Assembly: GCA_023251275.1 (NCBI GenBank)
Contig: JAHEZC010000085.1
Coordinates: 1 to 8,327, forward strand
Reading direction: 5' to 3'
Source: Parafilimonas sp.
GTDB taxonomy: Bacteria; Bacteroidota; Bacteroidia; Chitinophagales; Chitinophagaceae
DNA: 8,327 nucleotides
The translations under genes and the position numbers were made by a program. A model generated the notes under the pieces. It did no database searches, was not told where the DNA came from, and saw only the letters and a list, made by a program, of their open reading frames with translations. This document shows, one piece after another, positions 1 through 6,105 of this stretch; position 1 is the stretch's first letter; each line of letters opens with the position of its first letter.

Positions 1-1051
1 CGCAAACAGCCGCGATCTCTTTCAGATAAGCATTCATTTTCTGGTTGGAGAGGATAACGAATATCAATATTTCTTTCTGTTCTTTTTCCCAATCGGGGTG
101 GTATTTATCCACAATATTTTTCGCAGGTGCTAAAAGAGGGAAGGAAGCTTCAACATCAGTCTTTGAGCGCCTGCTTTTTATCCACCATAAACCCTGGTTC
201 ATTATAATATTTTTGCGTTTAAGGTTTTTTACATCTGAGTAAGCAAGCCCAGTGAAACAGGAAAAAATGAACAGGTCTTTTACAAAAGCTAACCTTTTTA
301 TTTCAAAATGCTTTTCCCGGATTGCCTGCAATTCTTTTTCCGTTAAAAACTCCCGGTCAATTACTTTTATGGACATTTTATAATTGGCAAAAGCATTTGT
401 CTTTACCCAACCATTATCAATACCCATCCGGTAAACCTTCTTTATGATCATCAGGTACTTCATAGATGTATTATGCGCACAGCCGCCTTCTGACTTCAGG
501 TACTGCGTCAGTTCCTCTACCATCCTGCGGTTTATATTTGAAAACGAAATGTCATTCCATTTATAATATTTTTTCAGAAATATCCCAAAATGTCTTTTAC
601 AAACCTTGTGCTTTTGGAGGCTGGCTCTTGAATACCCGTTATGCCCAATGGATTTTTCCATCCGCAAAATCATATCATCGAAAGCCTGGTTAAAAGACAG
701 TGCTCCCGGCTTACGATTGCCATTAGCGACTTCAAGCATTTCGTTGAGTGAAAATTCCACATCTTCCTGTGCCAGTAAATAATAAGCTCCCATGATCTTT
801 TGCTTTACCTGCTCAAATGTTTGGATAAGCTGCTTTGTCTGCGAAGGGTGATTTCTAATAAGTAACCGCTCACTGTCCCATTCTGAAGAAGGGCATTTTA
901 TGCCGAGACTTCTTTCATGAATATTACTGCCAAAATATATTCTAACATATAAACTGACATTGCTATCAGAAATGCTTTTTCTCTTAGCGAAAACAATGAA
1001 TTTGGGTAAGGCTATTTTATTCATCTGCGTAAATTTTTCAAAGTTCGTCAT
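1..1051 (-). CDS. Tyrosine recombinase/integrase of a Bacteroidetes mobile element (C-terminus off the left edge)
   Basis: The minus-strand frame is open for 350 codons from the ATG at 1051-1049 to the window edge with no stop, so the protein is truncated by the window and not visibly broken. It would catalyse site-specific strand exchange between element and chromosome. The layout fits the family: an arm-type DNA-binding domain at about residues 14-95 (LYVRIYFG, then LGIKCPSSEWD), a SAM-like core-binding domain at about 118-222 (SFNQAFDDMI to the VYRMGIDNGWVKTNAF helix), and the start of the catalytic domain at about 235 (FLTEKELQAIREKHF, FSCFTGLAYSDVKNL, WWIKSRRSKTDVEASFPLL). K297 in RSKT is the likely beta-hairpin catalytic lysine. 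The position of the first catalytic arginine (TGLR in many relatives) is A270. The HxxR, H/W and Tyr residues would be off-window. A second ATG at 1024-1022 (M10) is an alternative start. The gene points away from the adjacent tRNA-Ser, typical of a tRNA-targeting element. Confidence 0.93.
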   Translation of the reverse strand, partial: MTNFEKFTQMNKIALPKFIVFAKRKSISDSNVSLYVRIYFGSNIHERSLGIKCPSSEWDSERLLIRNHPSQTKQLIQTFEQVKQKIMGAYYLLAQEDVEFSLNEMLEVANGNRKPGALSFNQAFDDMILRMEKSIGHNGYSRASLQKHKVCKRHFGIFLKKYYKWNDISFSNINRRMVEELTQYLKSEGGCAHNTSMKYLMIIKKVYRMGIDNGWVKTNAFANYKMSIKVIDREFLTEKELQAIREKHFEIKRLAFVKDLFIFSCFTGLAYSDVKNLKRKNIIMNQGLWWIKSRRSKTDVEASFPLLAPAKNIVDKYHPDWEKEQKEILIFVILSNQKMNAYLKEIAAVC

Positions 1052-1103
1052 AACCATTTTTGCAGTTGCGTGCAAAAACGGGCAGTGCTGAGAAAAATTT
1101 ACA

Positions 1104-1158
1104 TTTTGGTGAGTCTTTTCGGAAAAAAGAGAGAGACTCACCAAAAGACTCACCAAAA
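1104..1158. repeat. Three perfect 12-bp repeats (one inverted, two tandem) between integrase and tRNA
   Basis: GACTCACCAAAA occurs at 1135-1146 and immediately again at 1147-1158, and its exact reverse complement TTTTGGTGAGTC lies at 1104-1115. The inverted pair could form a 12-bp hairpin around a 19-nt loop. Two partial copies of the GTGAG core follow at 1163-1167 and 1175-1179. The cluster lies 53 bp upstream of the integrase start and about 100 bp from the tRNA 3' end. By analogy with other tyrosine-recombinase systems these may be arm-type integrase or excisionase sites, or an operator over the integrase promoter. That role is inference. Confidence 0.8.
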
Positions 1159-1256
1159 ATCGGTGAGCAAAAAAGTGAGTATTTGGGTAATTAGTTCATT
1201 TTCAAGGCCTGTTTAAAAAACTTTCCCACTATTTCCTGTCTTTTCCTATGCTTGAG

Positions 1257-1345
1257 CGGAGAGAGAGGGATTCGAACCCTCGATCCCACTTTCGCAGGAT
1301 ACACACTTTCCAGGCGTGCTCCTTAAACCGCTCGGACATCTCTCC
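1257..1345 (-). tRNA. tRNA-Ser (anticodon GGA)
   Basis: An 89-nt class II tRNA can be folded by eye. The acceptor stem GGAGAGA (1345-1339) pairs with TCTCTCC (1264-1258), and the discriminator G is at 1257. The anticodon stem CACGC/GTGTG encloses loop CTGGAAA with anticodon GGA at 1311-1309. A long variable arm (ATCC...GGAT) is diagnostic for serine/leucine tRNAs, and the T-arm GAGGG-TTCGAAT-CCCTC is perfect. The 3' CCA is not encoded (GCT follows). It reads serine codons UCC/UCU. The gene starts 25 bp downstream of the tatD stop on the same strand, and its 3' end faces the integrase, so the gene appears to have been kept intact after element insertion. Confidence 0.97.
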
Positions 1346-1370
1346 GGATAAATAATGCCGCAAAAATAAT

Positions 1371-2147
1371 TTATACAATTGAGCCTGAGAATATTTTTTC
1401 GGCGTTGCTTGCAGTTATTGCGGCTGTTTCTTCAACGGATATTTTTTTTATTGCAGCGAGCTTTGCTGCAATATATGGGAGGTAGCTGCTTTCATTTCTT
1501 TTTCCCCTGAATGGTACAGGCGTTAAATAGGGTGAATCAGTCTCCAGTACAACCTGGTCAAGGCTGACCTTCTCCATCACAGCGTCAAGGCCTGATTTCT
1601 TATAGGTCAATACACCCCCAATACCGAGGTAAAATCCCATATCGAGAATTTGCGTCGCTGTTTCATAGCTGTCTCCAAAACAATGAAAGATGCCGCTCAA
1701 ACCCTTTACTGCAAAAGGTTTCACAGTATCTATCGTTTGTTGTATGGCATTGCGTGTATGGATGACGATTGGGATTCCTGAATCCAATGCCCATTGCATC
1801 TGCATTTCAAAGGCTTCGTATTGCTGATGCATGAACGTAGTATCCCAATAAAAATCAAGGCCTGTTTCACCTACTGCTGCAAATTTTCTTTTACCCAGCC
1901 AACCGGCGACCTTATTTAACTCATCCCGGTAATTTTCTTTTACGGAACACGGGTGCAAACCCATCATTGCAAAGCATTCTCCGGGGAACTTTTTTTCCAT
2001 TTCCAGCAGGCTGTTCGTTTCAGTGCTGTCAATAGATGGCAAAAAAAATTTTATGATACCGGCTGCCCTTGCTCTTACCATCACTAAATCAATATCGTCC
2101 CTGAAATCATCGAGGTACAGGTGACAGTGTGTATCTATGAGTTGCAT
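1371..2147 (-). CDS. tatD: TatD-family metal-dependent hydrolase (DNase)
   Basis: 258 residues, the normal length for the TatD/YcfH family of TIM-barrel metallohydrolases, cytoplasmic enzymes with 3'-exonuclease/deoxyribonuclease activity in characterised members. The metal-site motifs are all present: DTHCHL (H7, H9), GETGLDFYW (E94), VIHTRNA (H130), FHCFG (H155) and LETDSPYL (D204). LETDSPYLTPVPFRGKRNES is a family signature. The ATG at 2147-2145 puts the first metal motif at residue 5, as in relatives, so the start is secure. The stop lies 25 bp before tRNA-Ser, so cotranscription with the tRNA is possible. The actual substrate in this organism cannot be read from sequence. Confidence 0.95.
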   Translation of the reverse strand: MQLIDTHCHLYLDDFRDDIDLVMVRARAAGIIKFFLPSIDSTETNSLLEMEKKFPGECFAMMGLHPCSVKENYRDELNKVAGWLGKRKFAAVGETGLDFYWDTTFMHQQYEAFEMQMQWALDSGIPIVIHTRNAIQQTIDTVKPFAVKGLSGIFHCFGDSYETATQILDMGFYLGIGGVLTYKKSGLDAVMEKVSLDQVVLETDSPYLTPVPFRGKRNESSYLPYIAAKLAAIKKISVEETAAITASNAEKIFSGSIV

Positions 2148-2334
2148 TTTATTCGTGCTTTAAAAATATTTTTGGGGAATAACAGATTATCAGCTTCAGC
2201 ATTCAAAATTGCCGCTTTTTCATCAAAATTGCCCTTACATTATTATTTCATCTGCCGTAAAAGCTGCATTAACCGGCCTTTCAGGAAATGCCAAAACCAA
2301 CAATTTTCATAGGTTAAAAAGCAGAATTCCTGCC

Positions 2335-2363
2335 TTGCAATTTATTTCAAACAACTATCTTTG
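2335..2363 (+). promoter_or_regulatory. Bacteroidetes-type housekeeping promoter
   Basis: TTG at 2335-2337, an 18-nt spacer, then TATCTTTG at 2356-2363, a perfect match to the Bacteroidetes -7 element TAnnTTTG with spacing inside the 17-23 range reported for the -33 TTG. The predicted transcription start is about 2369-2371, which places the following stem-loop structure near the 5' end of the transcript. It could drive a small RNA or a long leader of the histidine kinase gene (start 2672). Confidence 0.65.
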
Positions 2364-2369
2364 ATTCAG

Positions 2370-2455
2370 TTTTCATAGGGTACGGATTAAAAACGGCTGA
2401 GGTTTCTACCTTAGCCTTTCCCTTTTCTGCAAAATTTGATCCGTAGATAGGGTTT
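2370..2455 (+). ncRNA. Candidate structured RNA (unidentified)
   Basis: Directly downstream of the promoter, TACGGATTAAA (2381-2391) can pair with TTTGATCCGTA (2435-2445) in an 11-bp stem with one G-U pair. Inside it, GGCTGAGG (2395-2402) pairs with CCTTAGCC (2409-2416) around loop TTTCTA. The two helices are separated by only 3 nt on the 5' side but by an 18-nt, largely pyrimidine bulge (2417-2434) on the 3' side. ATAGGG flanks the outer stem on both sides (2375-2380 and 2447-2452), and either copy could pair with CCCT at 2420-2423 in the bulge. The rod-with-bulge shape recalls 6S-type RNAs, for which a Bacteroidetes family (6S-Flavo) exists, but I cannot confirm membership. A cis leader of the downstream kinase is the other option. 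Boundaries are approximate. Confidence 0.42.
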
Positions 2456-2525
2456 AACTACAATGGCGCTATGGCGAAAAAAAATCTTTCAACAAATCGG
2501 CACTTTTTTTATTTTGGCAAAATGT

Positions 2526-2553
2526 TCAATTTTCAATCCTCAATTTTCAATGC
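2526..2553. repeat. 14-bp tandem repeat, two units
   Basis: TCAATTTTCAATCC (2526-2539) is followed directly by TCAATTTTCAATGC (2540-2553), 13 of 14 identical. Each unit itself contains two copies of TCAAT. It could be slippage-prone sequence or a regulator site upstream of the two-component operon. Nothing decides between these. Confidence 0.7.
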
Positions 2554-2671
2554 TAAGCGTTAAAGAACTAATGAAGCATTGCCGAAATTTGCTCCGGATT
2601 ATTTTCTTCCATATTTAAGTTAATATTGAGCTGCAGAAATAAGTTTTGCTGAAATTTTTATCCGGTGAAAT

Positions 2672-3658
2672 ATGAAACGGTTTATTAAAAGACAAAAACT
2701 TGCAGTGATCACAGTTGCGTACTGGGTTTTGCTCATTTATATTGTAGCAGCATTGGTCTGGTGGTTTATTTCTCTCGAAAATCAAAACCAGCGAATGTTT
2801 TTATACCGTGTGCAGGAAATAGAAAAAAAAAGCCCTGATTTTCAACAGCAATATGCAACAATAGAAAATGAACGAAACCGCAAAACGACTCAATATATCG
2901 GAGAGGGCCTTACTTTTCTTTTACTGATACTGGTAGGCGCTTTATTTGTATATCGTGCAACTAAAAAACAAATCAGGCTTTCACAACAACAGCAAAACTT
3001 TATCATGGCTGTCACGCATGAACTCAAAACTCCTGTAGCGATTGCACAGCTTAACCTCGAAACTCTGCAAAAGCGTAAACTTGAAGAAACTCAGCAGCAG
3101 AAGCTTATAGCCAGTACACTCGAAGAAACAAACAGGCTTGATACATTAACCAATAACATTCTCCTCGTATCGCAACTGGAAACAGGTAAACATACTTTTA
3201 ATAAACAGGAAATAAATTTCAGCGAACTGGTGAATGATGTGCTGAAAAATTTTGCAGGCCGTTTTCCGCAGCATAATATAAAGAATGAGATTGCAGGCGA
3301 CATTTATGTAAAAGGAGAATTCATGCTTCTTCAAATGCTGCTGAGTAACTTAATTGATAATGCATTAAAATATTCCGACAAAGGCTCACCAATAAAAATT
3401 ACTTTGAAAAAAATAAAAAATAAGGCGGCGCTTACAGTGGCAGACGAAGGCGAAGGCATACCGGACGAAGAGAAAAAAAAGGTATTTGAAAAGTTTTATC
3501 GCAGCGGTTACGAGGGCATACGTAAAGCCAAAGGGACGGGTCTTGGTTTATATCTTTGCAAAAAAATTGCGGCTGACCATAATGGAAGTATATGCATCAC
3601 GGATAATACGCCGCAGGGAGCAATTTTTACCGTTAAACTGGAATCCGTTTTTGGATAA
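2672..3658 (+). CDS. Membrane sensor histidine kinase of a two-component system
   Basis: 328 residues. An N-terminal membrane segment (about 12-35, hydrophobic with WW at its end), a short extracytoplasmic stretch of about 40 residues (36-76) and a second membrane helix (about 78-95) precede the cytoplasmic kinase core. The HisKA box AVTHELKTP gives phosphoacceptor H116. The HATPase_c domain has an N box around LLSNLIDNALKYS (223-235), G1 box DEGEGIP (258-264), F box FEKFYRS (272-278) and G2 box GTGLGLYL (288-295). All catalytic motifs are intact, so it should autophosphorylate and pass phosphate to the regulator encoded 2 bases downstream. There is no HAMP or PAS domain and the sensor loop is small, so sensing may involve the membrane or a partner protein. 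The kinase-then-regulator order and domain plan resemble RprX of Bacteroides, but orthology is not shown. The signal is unknown. Confidence 0.93.
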   Translation: MKRFIKRQKLAVITVAYWVLLIYIVAALVWWFISLENQNQRMFLYRVQEIEKKSPDFQQQYATIENERNRKTTQYIGEGLTFLLLILVGALFVYRATKKQIRLSQQQQNFIMAVTHELKTPVAIAQLNLETLQKRKLEETQQQKLIASTLEETNRLDTLTNNILLVSQLETGKHTFNKQEINFSELVNDVLKNFAGRFPQHNIKNEIAGDIYVKGEFMLLQMLLSNLIDNALKYSDKGSPIKITLKKIKNKAALTVADEGEGIPDEEKKKVFEKFYRSGYEGIRKAKGTGLGLYLCKKIAADHNGSICITDNTPQGAIFTVKLESVFG

Positions 3659-3660
3659 GA

Positions 3661-4371
3661 ATGGCGAATAAAGGCAATATATTGTTGGCAGAGGATGAGC
3701 AAAATCTTCACGATACGCTCCGGCTAAATCTTGAACTGGAGGGTTATTCCGTAACGTCTGCTTATGATGGCAGTAAGGCATTGAAAGCAGTGCAAAATGA
3801 ATATTTTGACCTCATTGTTCTTGATATCATGCTTCCCGGTATTGATGGCATCAGTATAACGGAAACAATCAGGGTGCAGCGTAATGATGTGCCTATCCTG
3901 ATATTGAGTGCTAAAAATACAGGCGCAGACAGGATTCTGGGTTTGAAAAAAGGGGCTGATGATTACCTTGCAAAGCCATTTCATCTTGAAGAGCTTTTGC
4001 TTCGTGTAGAAAAACTCATCGCAAAAAACAGGAAGCTCCGGGATAAAGAAGGTATCGGGGATGTATATGAATTCGGCAACAATAAAATTGATTTTAAGGC
4101 ACAGCAGGCGCTTACATGGCAAAGTGAACTTATTGAATTGAGTAAAAAAGAAGCTATGCTTTTAAAGCTGCTGATAGAAAATAAAAATGATGTGGTTACC
4201 CGTGAAAAAATTCTTCAGATGGTATGGGGATACCAGGTATATCCGAACACCCGGACTATAGATAATTTTATGCTCAACTTCAGAAAATATTTTGAGAAAG
4301 ATAGCCGCAGGCCCGAATATTTTCATTCTGTGAGAGGCATGGGTTATAAATACACCAATTCTTCCTCTTAA
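3661..4371 (+). CDS. OmpR/PhoB-family response regulator
   Basis: 236 residues, the usual OmpR-family length. The receiver domain (about 5-120) has the acidic pair E11/D12, phosphoacceptor D55 in VLDIMLPG, switch S83 in ILSAKN and K105 in LAKPF. The C-terminal winged helix (about 134-232) ends with the signature TRTIDNFMLNFRKYF and the HSVRGMGYKY wing, which binds DNA. It starts 2 bases after the kinase stop, so the two are surely cotranscribed and form a cognate pair (RprY-like arrangement; the specific name is not claimed). A likely target is the outer-membrane protein gene 73 bp downstream, but no operator repeat was recognised there. Confidence 0.95.
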   Translation: MANKGNILLAEDEQNLHDTLRLNLELEGYSVTSAYDGSKALKAVQNEYFDLIVLDIMLPGIDGISITETIRVQRNDVPILILSAKNTGADRILGLKKGADDYLAKPFHLEELLLRVEKLIAKNRKLRDKEGIGDVYEFGNNKIDFKAQQALTWQSELIELSKKEAMLLKLLIENKNDVVTREKILQMVWGYQVYPNTRTIDNFMLNFRKYFEKDSRRPEYFHSVRGMGYKYTNSSS

Positions 4372-4444
4372 ATTTTGTCGTCTTTATCAGAGTTATATGA
4401 TGCAATGGGTTAACTCCTTATCTTCATACACAAAACCATTATTC

Positions 4445-5209
4445 ATGAAAAAAAAATATTATCCATTTATTTTTTTAGTTGTCTTGCTGCATGGGTTGGT
4501 AATTTATTCCTTCGGACAGGGCATTTCACTGGGAGTAAAAGCGGGTATTGCCATACCGAATTTAAAAGCCCCTTCTTCTGATAATCCTGTAAACACCGGG
4601 TGGACTTCAAGGCTGGGTCCTTATTTCGGCTTTGTCGCAGGCTTTGATATCTCTGAAAAATTATCCATACAGGCAGAATTAAATTATGCTTCACAGGGCG
4701 GAAAGAAAAAAGGTTTACAAGCGGTTCCGGGCAGTGCTTTTGCCGATATGGTACCGCCGGGTTTTCCACTGCCTGATTACCTGTACGCTGATTTTAACGC
4801 TGAGGCAAAACTCAATTATATTGAACTTCCCGTAATGCTGAAACTGAGTTTACCTATTGGTGAAACAGCTTCTTTTTTTGTGAATGCAGGGCCGTATGCG
4901 GGTTTTCTTGTCAGTGCAAAAAATGTAAGTAACGGCGCCAGCAATGTGTATGCAGATAAAGGACTGACACAACCGCTGACAACAGAACCTGTTTCTTTCG
5001 ACACTACGCAGGATATAAAAGATGACATAAGTAAATTGAATGCAGGCATCCAGCTTGGCGTTGGCTTTGCATTGAATTTTGGAAACGGTTCTTTGTTTTT
5101 AACAGGAGGAGGTAACTATGGACTTACCAATATTCAGAAGGATCCGGCAAATGGAAAAAACCATACGGGAGCAGCAACGGTCACTTTGGGATATTTGATC
5201 AGGCTTTAG
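4445..5209 (+). CDS. Secreted outer-membrane beta-barrel protein (PorT-like/OMP_b-brl family)
   Basis: 254 residues from the ATG at 4445. An in-frame ATG at 4397 would add 16 residues ahead of a clear signal peptide, so I prefer 4445: MKKK, a hydrophobic core (FIFLVVLLHGLVI), and likely cleavage after SFGQ near residue 25. The mature part begins GISLGVKAGIA and alternates amphipathic strands with loops. YIELPVMLKLSLP is the typical signature of small Bacteroidetes barrels of the PorT/outer-membrane beta-barrel domain group. The last strand VTLGYLIRL ends in a hydrophobic residue, though not the classical terminal Phe. A low-complexity loop of Gly/Lys (QGGKKKG) and a proline-rich loop (VPPGFPLPDY) probably face outward. 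It lies 73 bp downstream of the response regulator on the same strand, so it may share its transcript or be its target. Ligand and partner are unknown. Confidence 0.85.
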   Translation: MKKKYYPFIFLVVLLHGLVIYSFGQGISLGVKAGIAIPNLKAPSSDNPVNTGWTSRLGPYFGFVAGFDISEKLSIQAELNYASQGGKKKGLQAVPGSAFADMVPPGFPLPDYLYADFNAEAKLNYIELPVMLKLSLPIGETASFFVNAGPYAGFLVSAKNVSNGASNVYADKGLTQPLTTEPVSFDTTQDIKDDISKLNAGIQLGVGFALNFGNGSLFLTGGGNYGLTNIQKDPANGKNHTGAATVTLGYLIRL

Positions 5210-5297
5210 GAATTGACTTTATTCCTTACCGAAAAATAGTTTCATCCGAGGAAAAGGAATTACCGCAAGGAAGTTTACGGAGTAATACCCATCGCAA

Positions 5298-5325
5298 AAG
5301 CTGCCTGTATTTCTACAGGCAGCTT
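5298..5325. terminator. Perfect 12-bp hairpin, likely bidirectional terminator
   Basis: AAGCTGCCTGTA (5298-5309) and TACAGGCAGCTT (5314-5325) pair perfectly around a 4-nt loop. On the minus strand the loop is GAAA, a stable GNRA tetraloop, and the stem runs into TTTT. On the plus strand it is followed by CCGGAATTTT. It sits between the convergent outer-membrane protein gene (stop 5209) and the DksA-like gene (stop 5349), so it probably ends the ileS operon transcript and may also stop plus-strand transcripts. The T-tracts are short, so termination efficiency is uncertain. Confidence 0.75.
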
Positions 5326-5348
5326 CCGGAATTTTAAAGCCGGTATTA

Positions 5349-6101
5349 TTATTCTGTAGTTGGTTTTACCAATCCCAATTTGGCTTCGAGGCTTAATGTG
5401 GCGTGAGGTACGGCACGCAGGCGGGCTTTATCAATCAACTTGCCCGTAACCCGGCAGATACCATAAGTCTTATTTTCAATGCGGATAAGTGCTTTTTCGA
5501 GGTGATCTATATAAGTGATCTGGCGGCTGGCCATCTGGCTCAACTGCTCACGTTCCATACTCATGCTGCCATCTTCCATAGTCATGTAGCGGTTTTCACT
5601 TTCGTCCCCGCCCATATCATCCTTACGGGTGATCAATCCCTGCAGGTAAGCTAATTCTCTTTTAGCCCCTTCAAGTTTTTTGTGAATAAGCTCCCTGAAC
5701 TCCGCCAGTTCTGAATCGTTGTATCTTACCAACGGTACATTATGGACAGGCGCTTCCTGCCTTTGTTCCATTGGTTTATATTCCGGGTGATAAGGCACGC
5801 TCGTCTTTACGGATGTTTTTGGAGTTTTAACTTCTTTTACAGGCTCGTGTTTCTTCGACATAGGCTGTGTTTCAACTGGTTTATGCTTAATAGCAGGTGT
5901 TATTTTCGATTTTACAGCAGGTTTTGCAGATCCTGTTTTTTTCTCAGAAACTGCAGCTTTTTTGGGTGTCACTGTTTTTTTAACTGCTAAGGCTTTTTTC
6001 ACATGCTTTGCAATCTTCTTCGGCGGGGCAGCTTTCTTCGCCGCAGGCGCTTTTTTGGCAGACTTAGCTGCTTTTGGAGGCGCAGGTTTTTTCGTGGCCA
6101 T
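5349..6101 (-). CDS. TraR/DksA-family regulator with histone H1-like N-terminal tail
   Basis: 250 residues in two parts. Residues 1-105 are disordered and rich in Lys/Ala/Pro (KKAPAAKKAAPPKK-like runs), resembling histone H1 tails and suggesting DNA or RNA binding. Residues 126-245 match the DksA/TraR C-terminal fold: a helical hairpin (SELAEFRELIHKKLEGAKRE... and SMEREQLSQMASRQITYIDHLEKAL) and the zinc-finger-like segment YGICRVTGKLIDKARLRAVPHATLSLEAK. Of the four finger cysteines only C216 remains; the others read T219, S237 and A240, so zinc binding is unlikely. This loss appears common among Bacteroidetes homologues as I remember them. The DxxDxA tip motif of E. coli DksA is also absent. 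Characterised DksA proteins act in the RNA polymerase secondary channel with ppGpp, and that role cannot be assumed here. The gene starts 4 bp after the ileS stop, so the two form one operon. Confidence 0.85.
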   Translation of the reverse strand: MATKKPAPPKAAKSAKKAPAAKKAAPPKKIAKHVKKALAVKKTVTPKKAAVSEKKTGSAKPAVKSKITPAIKHKPVETQPMSKKHEPVKEVKTPKTSVKTSVPYHPEYKPMEQRQEAPVHNVPLVRYNDSELAEFRELIHKKLEGAKRELAYLQGLITRKDDMGGDESENRYMTMEDGSMSMEREQLSQMASRQITYIDHLEKALIRIENKTYGICRVTGKLIDKARLRAVPHATLSLEAKLGLVKPTTE

Positions 6102-6105
6102 ACGA

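Larger units (their letters stand above)
2148..2671. other. 524-bp divergent intergenic region between tatD and the histidine kinase
   Basis: No convincing protein gene was found here. It holds, left to right: the tatD upstream region with no clear consensus promoter; a 10-bp direct repeat TTTTCATAGG at 2304-2313 and 2370-2379; a strong plus-strand promoter (2335-2363); a candidate structured RNA (about 2370-2455); a 14-bp tandem repeat (2526-2553); and AT-rich DNA leading to the kinase start. One open frame of 51 codons (2463-2618, plus strand, ATG to TAA) runs across the tandem repeat. It matches no family I recognise and is probably fortuitous. No clear rho-independent terminator follows the candidate RNA. 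Confidence 0.7.

Noticed and set aside
45..693. Short plus-strand open frames (65 and 75 codons)
   Set aside because: They lie antisense to the continuous integrase frame and show no family features.
1..1051. Integrase as a frameshifted pseudogene
   Set aside because: A manual translation gives 350 uninterrupted codons that reach the window edge in frame with all expected domains in order.
1080..1180. CRISPR-like array
   Set aside because: The 12-bp repeats are too short, partly inverted and have no regular spacers.
2121..2312. 63-codon plus-strand frame over the tatD start
   Set aside because: It overlaps the tatD N-terminus in antisense, has no recognisable motif, and reads into non-coding AT-rich DNA.
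2401..2410. GTTTCTACC match to the J2/3 core of purine riboswitches
   Set aside because: The required P2 hairpin before it, the L3 sequence and the J3/1 strand (GACTAT-like) are missing, and the motif is used up in an 8-bp hairpin instead.
4397..4444. Upstream start for the outer-membrane protein
   Set aside because: It would place 16 polar residues before a complete signal peptide (MKKK plus hydrophobic core), so the ATG at 4445 is preferred.
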